Shown here piece after piece: positions 1-7,190 of a stretch of 48,579 bases of DNA. A program made the translations under genes and the position numbers. The notes under the pieces were generated by a model. The model did not search any database. It was given only the letters and a program-made list of their open reading frames with translations, and was not told the DNA's origin. Position 1 is the first letter of the stretch. Every line of letters starts with the position of its first letter. Source of the DNA: Myxococcota bacterium (GTDB lineage: Bacteria > Myxococcota_A > Polyangia > Polyangiales > Houyiibacteriaceae); assembly GCA_025453555.1 (NCBI GenBank), contig JALOQC010000024.1:1-48579 (forward strand). The letters are read 5' to 3'.

Positions 1-2064
1 GCCCATCAATCGCAGATGCATCGCCGCGATCACACTGCCCATGTCGTTGCGCGCGCCCACGTCCGTGAGGCCGCCCGCGCCGACGATCGGCGCCACCGAA
101 CGCACCGCGGGCTCCGCGCCACCGACGATGCCGCTCACGATCCCGCCGAGTGACCCGCCGGTGAAGAAGATCGTCTGGTCGCGACCGCCGACGTCGGGGC
201 GGCCGTCGCCGTCGAAGTCGCCCGCGACGTCGAGGCCTTCGTAGTCGTGGGTGTCCGCGTCGTAGACGAGCGGCATGTCGCGCGGTCCTTCGGCGAACTC
301 GACCGGGCGCGCGTCGCGGCCGTCGAACGAGCGCAGGATCTGGATGACGCGCATGTGATCGAGCACCGTCTGCCGCACCACGTCGCGCGTGTGGAAGACG
401 TACGCGGTCCAGAAGTTCACGCCGCTGTCGACGAGCCCGTCGCCGTCGATGTCCTCCGCGCGACCGTCGAGCAGCGCCTCCGCGGTCGGGGTGAGGCACG
501 CGTCGTTGAAGAGGCCGCCGATGATGCGCAGGAGCCCGTCGTCGACCGGCACGCCGTGGCCTTCCGCGTTCAGCATCGCGGTCGCCACGCCGTGCTGGAG
601 CATGTAGCCCGCGAAGGGCAGCGGCTCCGCGGAGGCCGATCCGTAACCGTGCACGTAGAACGCGATCGGGTGCGGCTGCACGCCTTCCTTCGGCACGAAG
701 AGGATCATCGACATCGCCTCGCGCGAGACCTCCGCGCGTCCGCGCTCGGCGTCCATGCGCCACGTGTCCGGGAGATCCGTCGTCTTCGGATCGCCCAGCA
801 AGAACGGGGAATCGAAGTACATCACGACCACGTGGCCGAGGTTCGAGTAGCTGTCGATCACGCGCGCGGTCTGCTCTTCGTCGAGCCCGAGCGCGAGGCC
901 CGCGACGCCTTCGAGCGCCGCGACGAAACGTTCCCCCGGCGCGACGTAGATCTTGCCGGGCTCGACCTCGCAGCCGCGACCGCCCTGCATCGGCGCGAGC
1001 GCGTAGTCGGGCGGGAAGTCCTGCGCGAGCCACGAGAACGGGCCCTCGCCGTAGAGGCCGGTGCGGAGCGCGTCGAGATCCTGCGTGGTGCTCTGCGTGG
1101 TGAAGGTCCACGCGAACGCGACGCCGTCCCAGCCACGCGCCGCGAGATCGCCGTAGAGATCCGGATGGCGCGCGAAGTGATCGGCGAGCGGCTCGAGCGC
1201 GTCGCGCTGGGAGAGCGGGTGCGCGGCCTCGAAGGGCGAACGGATCGGCTCGCCGTTCTCGCCGCGCAGACGATCCGTGATCACGACCGCGTAGGTGCGG
1301 CGCGGCCGCAACGGCAGGGTCGGACGCAGCACGAGCGTCTTGGTCTCGCGCTCGTAGAACCACGTCATCTCGTCGACGGTGTCGAGCGGATCGTCCACCG
1401 TGCCGTCGAAGGTGTTGGGCGCGTCGAGCGTGCCGTCGAAGTCGGTGTCCTCGCCCGGATCGAGCACGCCGTTGCCGTTCACGTCCTCGTCGACCGTCTC
1501 GAAGAGCAGGTTCGACTCGCCCGCGCGCGGGTCGTTGCGCCAGTACTGCGAGGGATTGTCGAGCGCGTATTGGAAAGAACCGCCATTGAGATCGAGCGGC
1601 ATCGGCTCGCCGGTCTCGAGATCGACGAGGTAGATCGCGTGCTGCGCGAACTGCGCGGTGGAGAACGCGCGACTGCCGCCGCCCTGGCGCTCGACGAGAT
1701 CGCGGGTGTTCAGGTGCGCGTCGAAGGGGATCGTGATGCCGGCGTAGGTGCCCCAGCCGTCGATCTCGCCGAAGAGCGTGCGGGTCAGGGTCTCGAAGTC
1801 GGTCGGCGCGACGAGCGAGACGTTGATGCGGCGCCCGGTGGGCGAGGTCGGATCGGGCCAGGTCGCCACGTCGTTGGGCAGCGGCAGCTCCGGCAGCGGC
1901 TCCGCGTTGAGGTTCCAGAGCACGCGCGGCCCGTCGCCTTCGAGCGACAACCCCCACGCCTCTTGCGGCGCGTCCGAACAACCGACGAACCCGAGCGACC
2001 CGAGCAGCCCGCTGCAGGCGAGCCAAGCGAAGCGAGATCCCATCCGCGACATCGCGCGCAGCAT
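1..2064 (-). CDS. Large alpha/beta-hydrolase-like lipoprotein (C-terminus cut by window edge)
   Basis: The frame is open from the ATG at 2064 to position 1, so only the first 688 residues are visible. The N-terminus is a lipoprotein signal ending GFVGC (Cys29), so the product should be anchored in the envelope. A long N-terminal region has Asp-rich calcium-type loops (DVNGNGVLD near residue 185, and DIDGDGLVD). A hydrolase part then shows FYVHGYGS, which fits an oxyanion-hole segment, and a nucleophile elbow GGSLGG with Ser638; the acid and His would lie outside the window. This layout resembles the large secreted lipases/esterases with a bacterial virulence-factor lipase type N-terminal region. 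The substrate cannot be told. I chose ATG 2064 because a GGGG-rich stretch lies about 8 bp upstream; ATG 2052 and 2043 are alternatives. Confidence 0.8.
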   Translation of the reverse strand, partial: MLRAMSRMGSRFAWLACSGLLGSLGFVGCSDAPQEAWGLSLEGDGPRVLWNLNAEPLPELPLPNDVATWPDPTSPTGRRINVSLVAPTDFETLTRTLFGEIDGWGTYAGITIPFDAHLNTRDLVERQGGGSRAFSTAQFAQHAIYLVDLETGEPMPLDLNGGSFQYALDNPSQYWRNDPRAGESNLLFETVDEDVNGNGVLDPGEDTDFDGTLDAPNTFDGTVDDPLDTVDEMTWFYERETKTLVLRPTLPLRPRRTYAVVITDRLRGENGEPIRSPFEAAHPLSQRDALEPLADHFARHPDLYGDLAARGWDGVAFAWTFTTQSTTQDLDALRTGLYGEGPFSWLAQDFPPDYALAPMQGGRGCEVEPGKIYVAPGERFVAALEGVAGLALGLDEEQTARVIDSYSNLGHVVVMYFDSPFLLGDPKTTDLPDTWRMDAERGRAEVSREAMSMILFVPKEGVQPHPIAFYVHGYGSASAEPLPFAGYMLQHGVATAMLNAEGHGVPVDDGLLRIIGGLFNDACLTPTAEALLDGRAEDIDGDGLVDSGVNFWTAYVFHTRDVVRQTVLDHMRVIQILRSFDGRDARPVEFAEGPRDMPLVYDADTHDYEGLDVAGDFDGDGRPDVGGRDQTIFFTGGSLGGIVSGIVGGAEPAVRSVAPIVGAGGLTDVGARNDMGSVIAAMHLRLMG

Positions 2065-2200
2065 CGCACAGCCCCGCGAAAAGAGAGAACGGCGGTCACG
2101 CACGCGGCACCGGGTGAAAGGCCGTCGCTTTCGACCCTCGGCCCGGATTCTCTCTGGCCCCGAATCGCCCGCGCCCCGTCGGCCCGTTTCCGCGCCGCTC

Positions 2201-2268
2201 CGTGTGACCGAGGGACCCGAGAAGTCGATCCCGCCGTGTGACCGAGGGCCCCGAAAAGTCGATCCCGA
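2201..2268. repeat. 34-bp direct tandem repeat, two copies
   Basis: Two adjacent 34-bp units (2201-2234 and 2235-2268) differ at three positions: the last base of each unit and two internal ones. They begin CGTGTGACCGAGGG. They lie between the divergent hydrolase gene (start 2064) and mpl (start 2330), so they sit in a two-way promoter region. No protein reading is supported. The rest of 2065-2329 shows no gene. Confidence 0.85.
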
Positions 2269-2329
2269 GCCCCGGCCAGATTCGCCCACGTTCTTGACCG
2301 GCTCCCGCATCGCAGGCACGTCCGGCCAC

Positions 2330-3757
2330 ATGCACGTGCACCTCATCGGCGTCGCCGGCACCGGCATGGGCGCGCTCGCGGGACTGCTCAAGGCCCAGGG
2401 CCACCGCGTGACCGGGAGCGACCTCGCGTTCCACCCGCCCATGGGCCCGGCCCTGCGCGCGTGGGGCATCGAGCTGATGGAGGGCTGGAAGCCCGAGCAC
2501 GTCGCTTCCCGCCCGGACCTCGTCGTGGTCGGCAACGTGTGCCGCAAGGACAACCCCGAGGCCCGCGCCGCCATCGACGGCGGCCTCCGCTACGCGAGCT
2601 TCCCGCAGGTGATGGAGGAGGTCTTCCTCGCCCCCGAAGGCGGCGTCGCGCGCCCGGGCTTCGTGGTCGCGGGCACCCACGGGAAGACCACCACCACGAG
2701 CCTGCTCGCGTTCCTCTTGCGCGAAGCGGGCCTGAATCCGGGATTGTTGGTCGGAGGAATCCCGAAAGATTTCTCGGTGAGCCACCGCCTCGGCGGCGCA
2801 GGCGCGCCCTTCGTGATCGAAGGCGACGAGTACGACAGCGCGTTCTTCGAGAAGACCCCGAAGTTCTGGAGGTACCGCCCGAGCCGGGTGATCCTCACGA
2901 GCTGCGAGCACGATCACGTCGACATCTACCCCGACGAGGCGAGCTACCTCGCGGCCTTCGAGGGCCTGATCGATCGCATCCCGGACGACGGTCTGCTCGT
3001 CGCGTGGGCCGGTGATCGAAACGTGCGCGCGCTCGCCCGCCGCGCGCGCTGCGAGGTGCGCTTCTACGGGATCCACGGCGACGACTGCGGCGACGTCTCG
3101 CCCATCTGGTACGCGGCCCCCGCGAAGGCCGGCGGCGGCATCCAGCCCTTCGACCTCTACGGCGGCGGCACCTTCCTCGGCCGCGTCACCAGCCCGCTGC
3201 CCGGGATGCACAACGTCCGCAACGCGCTGGCCGCGATCGCGCTCGCCTCCGAGGGCGGCGGCGCGGACGTCGCGACGGTGATGAACGCCGTCTCGCGCTT
3301 CGGCGGCGTGAAGCGACGCCAAGAGCTGCTCGGCGTGATCGGCGGCGTCTTCGTCTACGAAGACTTCGCGCACCACCCGACCGCGGTCTTCGAGACCCTG
3401 CGCGCGCTGCGCTCGTTCCACCCCGAAGGCCGCCTGCTCGCCGCCTTCGAGCCGCGAAGCGCCACCGCGTCGCGCCGCCTCCATCAAGACGCCTACGTCG
3501 ACGCCTTCGCCTCCGCCGATCTCGCGGTGCTCGCCCCCGTCGGGCGCCCCGAGATCGCGGCCGACGAGAAGCTCGACACCGACGCCATCGCCACCGAGCT
3601 CCGAGCCCGCGACACCGACGCCCTCGCCGCGAGCTCGCTCGACGAGGTCGTCCGGAAGCTCACCACCGACGCCCGACCGGGCGACGCGATCGTGCTCATG
3701 AGCAACGGCGCGTTCGGCGGCATCTACGACCGCGTGCTGGCGGACCTGGTGCGCTGA
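2330..3757 (+). CDS. mpl: UDP-N-acetylmuramate:L-alanyl-gamma-D-glutamyl-meso-diaminopimelate ligase
   Basis: This 475-residue protein is a Mur-ligase-family cytoplasmic enzyme. It joins the recycled tripeptide L-Ala-gamma-D-Glu-meso-DAP to UDP-MurNAc with ATP in peptidoglycan recycling. The N-terminus HLIGVAGTGMGALAG is the UDP-binding Rossmann loop. The ATP P-loop GTHGKTTTT lies near residues 112-120, followed by EGDEYDSAFF and EHDHVDIY in the central domain, and LPGMHNVRNALAA and EDFAHHPTA in the C-terminal part. EGDEYD and FAHHPTA point to Mpl rather than MurC, and the length fits Mpl (about 450-480). ATG 2330 is chosen because MHVHLIGVAGTG is the expected start; the frame stays open upstream by chance. 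The gene stands alone ahead of groES-groEL, and the following 3758-4051 gap carries the heat-shock promoter region. Confidence 0.95.
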   Translation: MHVHLIGVAGTGMGALAGLLKAQGHRVTGSDLAFHPPMGPALRAWGIELMEGWKPEHVASRPDLVVVGNVCRKDNPEARAAIDGGLRYASFPQVMEEVFLAPEGGVARPGFVVAGTHGKTTTTSLLAFLLREAGLNPGLLVGGIPKDFSVSHRLGGAGAPFVIEGDEYDSAFFEKTPKFWRYRPSRVILTSCEHDHVDIYPDEASYLAAFEGLIDRIPDDGLLVAWAGDRNVRALARRARCEVRFYGIHGDDCGDVSPIWYAAPAKAGGGIQPFDLYGGGTFLGRVTSPLPGMHNVRNALAAIALASEGGGADVATVMNAVSRFGGVKRRQELLGVIGGVFVYEDFAHHPTAVFETLRALRSFHPEGRLLAAFEPRSATASRRLHQDAYVDAFASADLAVLAPVGRPEIAADEKLDTDAIATELRARDTDALAASSLDEVVRKLTTDARPGDAIVLMSNGAFGGIYDRVLADLVR

Positions 3758-3796
3758 AGGCCCTCCCGCTCGAGCCACCGCCCCCCCCGGAACCTC

Positions 3797-3814
3797 CTCG
3801 GTTTCGACACCGAG
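3797..3814. terminator. Weak hairpin after mpl
   Basis: Arms CTCGGT and ACCGAG enclose a 6-nt loop 40 bp after the mpl stop. There is no T-tract, so terminator function is only a guess. It lies upstream of the groES promoter. Confidence 0.3.
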
Positions 3815-3842
3815 CGCTGACGCACGCCCGCAACCGTTCGTT

Positions 3843-3873
3843 TTGATTCACAAAAGCAGAACGGCGTGAGAAT
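3843..3873 (+). promoter_or_regulatory. Candidate groESL promoter
   Basis: TTGATT at 3843-3848 could be a -35 box and GAGAAT at 3868-3873 a -10 box, with a 19-bp spacer. They lie just upstream of the CIRCE operator, where the vegetative promoter of HrcA-controlled groE operons is normally found. The area is AT-richer than its surroundings. The boxes are imperfect, so this is a proposal from position more than from match. Confidence 0.4.
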
Positions 3874-3884
3874 CTGCACACTCA

Positions 3885-3911
3885 TCAGCACTCTCCCCCC
3901 TTGAGTGCTGA
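3885..3911. promoter_or_regulatory. CIRCE operator (HrcA binding site)
   Basis: A perfect inverted repeat TCAGCACTC-N9-GAGTGCTGA. The established CIRCE consensus is TTAGCACTC-N9-GAGTGCTAA, so each arm differs at one position and the change is symmetrical. It lies 140 bp upstream of the groES start. Known HrcA binds CIRCE and represses groE operons until heat stress, so groESL here should be under HrcA control. hrcA itself is not in the window. Confidence 0.95.
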
Positions 3912-4051
3912 CAGGGTGTGCTTACAGGTTCGCCCCGCTTCGGGCCCGCCTTCATCGGGCGACTCGGAGCCTTCTTCCGGCCTCAGCCAGGCCACTAGCC
4001 CTGCCCCTTCGCGCAAACCGCGTCCGATCGGGGCACCCAGAGGAGACACCC

Positions 4052-4339
4052 ATGAAGGTACGTCCGCTCCACGATCGCGTTCTCGTCAAGCGCCTCCCCC
4101 AGGAAGGCATGACCAAGGGGGGCATCATCATCCCCGACACCGCGAAGGAGAAGCCCATCGAGGGTCAGGTCGTCGCGGTCGGCAACGGCAAGCGCGACGA
4201 GCAGGGCAAGGTCCACGCCCTCTCCGTGAAGGCCGGCGACAAGGTGCTCTTCGGCAAGTACGCCGGCACCGAGGTGAAGATCGACGGTGAGGAGCACCTG
4301 ATCCTCCGCGAGGACGACCTCGTCGGCATCATCGAGTGA
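4052..4339 (+). CDS. groES: Co-chaperonin GroES (Cpn10)
   Basis: The 95-residue product is the heptameric lid of the GroEL folding chamber in the cytoplasm. [14 protein letters not shown] is the conserved first strand. The mobile loop that docks on GroEL is [18 protein letters not shown] (about residues 18-35). The end, [13 protein letters not shown], is typical. The length matches the family (94-97). AGGAGA at 4041-4046 lies 5 bp before the ATG. An upstream open frame (from about 3905) is not needed and would add unrelated residues. The gene follows a CIRCE operator and is followed after 209 bp by groEL, so heat-inducible co-transcription is expected. Confidence 0.98.
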   Translation: MKVRPLHDRVLVKRLPQEGMTKGGIIIPDTAKEKPIEGQVVAVGNGKRDEQGKVHALSVKAGDKVLFGKYAGTEVKIDGEEHLILREDDLVGIIE

Positions 4340-4350
4340 TCTTCTTTTCG

Positions 4351-4372
4351 GAGGGGCGGTCCGGCGCCCCTC
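4351..4372. other. Hairpin between groES and groEL
   Basis: Arms GAGGGGCG (4351-4358) and CGCCCCTC (4365-4372) enclose a 6-nt loop 12 bp after the groES stop. A second small hairpin follows at 4378-4392 (TCGGGC-aaa-GCCCGA). No T-tract follows, so full termination is unlikely. They may attenuate transcription or mark an mRNA processing or stability point between the two genes. Confidence 0.6.
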
Positions 4373-4414
4373 CCCCATCGGGCAAAGCCCGAGTGGGGCC
4401 CCCTCCACCCACCC

Positions 4415-4437
4415 GTCCGCGGGGTCAGCCTGCGGAC
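4415..4437. repeat. REP-like palindrome, covarying variant
   Basis: Arms GTCCGC and GCGGAC enclose GGGGTCAGCCT. It shares the 12-base core GCGGGGTCAGCC with the palindromes at 23416, 25626, 25659 and 25692 (reverse-complemented at 23416). Compared with those, the fourth arm base is C instead of G and its partner is G instead of C, so pairing is kept. It lies in the groES-groEL intergenic region. Confidence 0.6.
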
Positions 4438-4548
4438 GCGGGGTCCGGTCAATCCAAATTTCGTGTCCGAGAGGCGCCTCGTGAGGCTGCGGCCCCAGCT
4501 CCTCTCAAACAAACTTCTCACTCAGATTTCAACCGGAGATAGAACGAC

Positions 4549-6204
4549 ATGGCTGCAAAGCAGATGCGTTACGGGACCGACGCGCAGCGCCGCATCGGTC
4601 GTGGTGTCGATGCCCTCGCCAACGCGGTGAAGGTCACGCTCGGGCCGAAGGGCCGCAACGTCGTGATCGAGAAGAGCTGGGGCTCGCCGAAGATCACGAA
4701 GGACGGCGTGACCGTCGCCAAGGAGATCGAGCTCTCCGACAAGTTCGAGAACATGGGCGCACAGATGGTGCGCGAGGTCGCCAGCAAGACGGTGGACGTC
4801 GCGGGCGACGGCACCACGACCGCGACCGTGCTCGCGCAGGCGATCTACCGCGAAGGCGCGAAGATGGTCGCCGCGGGTCACAACCCGATGGACCTCAAGC
4901 GCGGCGTCGACAAGGCGGTCGAGGTCGTCGTGAAGTCGCTCGAGAAGCTCAGCCGCAAGGTCGAGGGCGCCAAGGAGATCGAGCAGGTCGGCACGATCAG
5001 CGCGAACGGCGACGAGACGGTCGGCAAGCTCCTCGCGGAAGCGATGGAGAAGGTCGGCAAGGAAGGCGTCATCTCGGTCGAAGAAGCGAAGGGCATGGAG
5101 ACGATCCTCGAGGTCGTCGAAGGCATGCAGTTCGACCGCGGCTACCTCTCGCCCTACTTCGTCACGGACACCGAGCGCATGGAGTGCGTGCTCGACGATC
5201 CGTACATCCTCTTCTACGAGAAGAAGCTCTCGAACATGCGCGACCTCGTCCCGCTGCTCGAGCAGGTCGTCAAGCAGCAGAAGTCGCTGCTCCTCGTCGC
5301 GGAGGACGTCGAGGGCGAAGCGCTCGCGACGCTCGTCGTCAACCGCCTGCGCGGCACCCTGAAGATCGCGGCCGTCAAGGCGCCGGGCTTCGGTGATCGC
5401 CGCAAGGAGATGATGAAGGACATGGCCATCCTCACGGGTGGTGAGGTCATCTCCGAGGATCTCGGCATGAAGCTCGAGAGCGTCACGCTCAAGCAGCTCG
5501 GCCGCGCCGCCAAGGTGAAGATCGACAAGGACAACACCACGATCGTCGACGGTCAGGGCAAGAAGGCGGACATCAAGGGCCGCACCGACCTGCTCCGCCG
5601 CCAGATCGAGGAGACCACCAGCGACTACGATCGCGAGAAGCTCCAGGAGCGCCTCGCGAAGCTCGCGGGCGGCGTCGCGGTGATCAAGGTCGGCGCGGCG
5701 ACCGAGGTGGAGATGAAGGAGCGCAAGGACCGCGTCGACGACGCGCTCCACGCGACGCGCGCGGCGAGCCAGGAAGGCATCGTCCCGGGCGGCGGCGTGG
5801 CGCTCGTTCGTGCGCAGGCCGCGCTCGACAAGATGCAGGGTCTCTCCGACGAGGAGCTCATCGGCGTCCGCATCGTGCGCCGCGCCCTCGAGGAGCCCCT
5901 CCGCCAGATCGCGCAGAACGCCGGCCTCGAAGGCTCGGTCGTCGTGGACAAGGTCCGCGCTGGGAAGGGCGCGTTCGGCTTCGACGCGCGCGCCGAGGAG
6001 TACGTCGACCTGCTCGCCCGCGGCATCCTCGACCCGACCAAGGTCGTCCGCACCGCGCTGCAGAACGCGGCGAGCGTCTCCGGCCTCCTCCTCACCACCG
6101 ACGCGCTGATCGCGGAGCTTCCGAAGGACGAGAAGCCGGCGGCCGGCGGCCACGGCGGCGGCGGCATGGGTGGCATGGGCGGCATGGACGACATGGACTT
6201 CTGA
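4549..6204 (+). CDS. groEL: Chaperonin GroEL (Cpn60)
   Basis: The 551-residue product forms the 14-subunit ATP-driven folding chamber. [16 protein letters not shown] starts the equatorial domain, [14 protein letters not shown] and [14 protein letters not shown] are nucleotide-binding segments, APGFGDRRK lies in the apical domain, and [13 protein letters not shown] returns to the equatorial domain. The tail is the usual flexible Gly-Met repeat ([14 protein letters not shown]). Nothing is missing. CGGAGA lies about 10 bp before the ATG. It shares the CIRCE-controlled promoter with groES, although the long spacer with hairpins could uncouple the levels of the two. Myxobacteria often carry a second groEL elsewhere; nothing here tells which role this copy has. 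Confidence 0.99.
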   Translation: MAAKQMRYGTDAQRRIGRGVDALANAVKVTLGPKGRNVVIEKSWGSPKITKDGVTVAKEIELSDKFENMGAQMVREVASKTVDVAGDGTTTATVLAQAIYREGAKMVAAGHNPMDLKRGVDKAVEVVVKSLEKLSRKVEGAKEIEQVGTISANGDETVGKLLAEAMEKVGKEGVISVEEAKGMETILEVVEGMQFDRGYLSPYFVTDTERMECVLDDPYILFYEKKLSNMRDLVPLLEQVVKQQKSLLLVAEDVEGEALATLVVNRLRGTLKIAAVKAPGFGDRRKEMMKDMAILTGGEVISEDLGMKLESVTLKQLGRAAKVKIDKDNTTIVDGQGKKADIKGRTDLLRRQIEETTSDYDREKLQERLAKLAGGVAVIKVGAATEVEMKERKDRVDDALHATRAASQEGIVPGGGVALVRAQAALDKMQGLSDEELIGVRIVRRALEEPLRQIAQNAGLEGSVVVDKVRAGKGAFGFDARAEEYVDLLARGILDPTKVVRTALQNAASVSGLLLTTDALIAELPKDEKPAAGGHGGGGMGGMGGMDDMDF

Positions 6205-6228
6205 TCGTCGTCGCACCCCACGAACGAG

Positions 6229-6256
6229 AGGCGCGTCCCGAGAGGGGCGCGCCTTT
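6229..6256 (+). terminator. groESL terminator
   Basis: Arms AGGCGCG (6229-6235) and CGCGCCT (6248-6254), with an inner CCC-GAGA-GGG stem-tetraloop, form a strong hairpin followed by a short T run. It begins 25 bp after the groEL stop. The stem is far stronger than the T-tract, as is usual at this GC content. Confidence 0.75.
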
Positions 6257-6440
6257 CGCGTTACCGTCGTGCGCTTCGTTCGGCGGACGTGGAGCTCGAC
6301 CCCCGCCCACCCTCGGGACTCATCCTCGGGCCATCGATCGCGTGCCGCGTGAGGGCTGCTCGCTGCGTGTCGCTTCGACGCGCGTTGTCTCGGGCGTCTG
6401 TCACGTCCTACCGTCCGACCCGATGACGACGAGGAATCGG

Positions 6441-6863
6441 ATGGGACGGAGCTTCTCTCGTTTGGTCCTCGCAACGCTCGCGTGGGGGTGCGCAGCGCAA
6501 CAGCACGAGGAGACGACCACGACCGACACGCCTCCTTGCATGCGGGAGTGCAGTGGCGAGCTCACGCGAGATCAGATCCTCTCCGTGGTCGGTGCCGCGC
6601 GCTCGCAAACACGTGAGTGCTACGAACGGCGCCTGGAGGAGAACGACGCCCTCCGGGGCATGGTCACCGTTGCGGTGCTCGTGGATCATGACGGGAGCGT
6701 CGATCAGAGATGGGTCGGCGGCTCGTTGCGCGACCCCGAAGCCTTCGCGTGTGTGGGCCGTGTCGTCGATGGCTGGCGCTTCGCGCCCCCGTCAGGCGGA
6801 TGCGTGCAGGTCAACGTGCCGTTCGCGCTGTGGCCACGTGACCGCTCCGCGAACCCGGAGTGA
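6441..6863 (+). CDS. Small AgmX/PglI C-terminal-domain lipoprotein
   Basis: A 140-residue product. A short lipoprotein signal ends LAWGC (Cys17). After a Gln/Glu/Thr linker comes a domain with LTRDQILSVVGAARSQTREC, YERRL, MVTVAVLVDHDGSVDQRWVG and CVGRVVDGWRFAPPSGG. This is the pattern of the AgmX/PglI C-terminal domain, a TonB-C-like fold common in myxobacterial gliding and envelope proteins. The two conserved Cys (in TREC and FACV) fit the family. ATG 6441 is chosen because GAGGA lies 5-10 bp upstream and the signal then has normal length; ATG 6423 has no such site. Role in the cell unknown; possibly binding in the periplasm to a partner. It stands alone after the groESL terminator. Confidence 0.8.
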   Translation: MGRSFSRLVLATLAWGCAAQQHEETTTTDTPPCMRECSGELTRDQILSVVGAARSQTRECYERRLEENDALRGMVTVAVLVDHDGSVDQRWVGGSLRDPEAFACVGRVVDGWRFAPPSGGCVQVNVPFALWPRDRSANPE

Positions 6864-6900
6864 CCGTGAGCGCGACCCGGCGCGACCGGCGGGACCCGAC

Positions 6901-6998
6901 CGGTCGCACGACCGACCATACGAGCCGATTGCACGACCGACCGTACGAGCTGGTCGCAGGACCGACCGTACGAGGTACGCACGACCGACCGTACGAGG
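6901..6998. repeat. 25-bp direct repeat array (four units)
   Basis: Units at 6901-6925, 6926-6950, 6951-6975 and a 23-bp unit at 6976-6998 share the core CACGACCGACCGTACGAG (one base differs in units 1 and 3). The array lies in the 327-bp gene-free stretch 6864-7190, about 190 bp beyond the stop of the RAYT-like gene. I see nothing else in that stretch. The core contains the short internal inverted repeat CGACCGAC/GTACGAG only weakly, so it is not a clear REP. Confidence 0.85.
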
Positions 6999-7190
6999 TA
7001 CACGGGGACCACCCTCTGGACCGCTGGTCGCTGGGCGGCCCTCCCGCGCGGTGCAGAGGGGTTCTCGGGAACAACTTTTGATCGCGCTGCAATCTACTCG
7101 CGATTCCGGAATCACTCCGCGCGACGGACGCACCGATGCGCGGCTCGGGCTGGGGCCGGGCCGCGCATCGCCGCTTCGGGCGTTCTGCGA

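Noticed and set aside
247-2241. 664-codon + strand frame at the window start
   Set aside because: The - strand frame gives a lipobox, Ca-type loops and a hydrolase elbow; the + frame is its shadow.
4522-6474. 650-codon open frame antisense to groEL
   Set aside because: GroEL on the + strand is certain; the antisense product is Asp/Arg-rich without homology signs.
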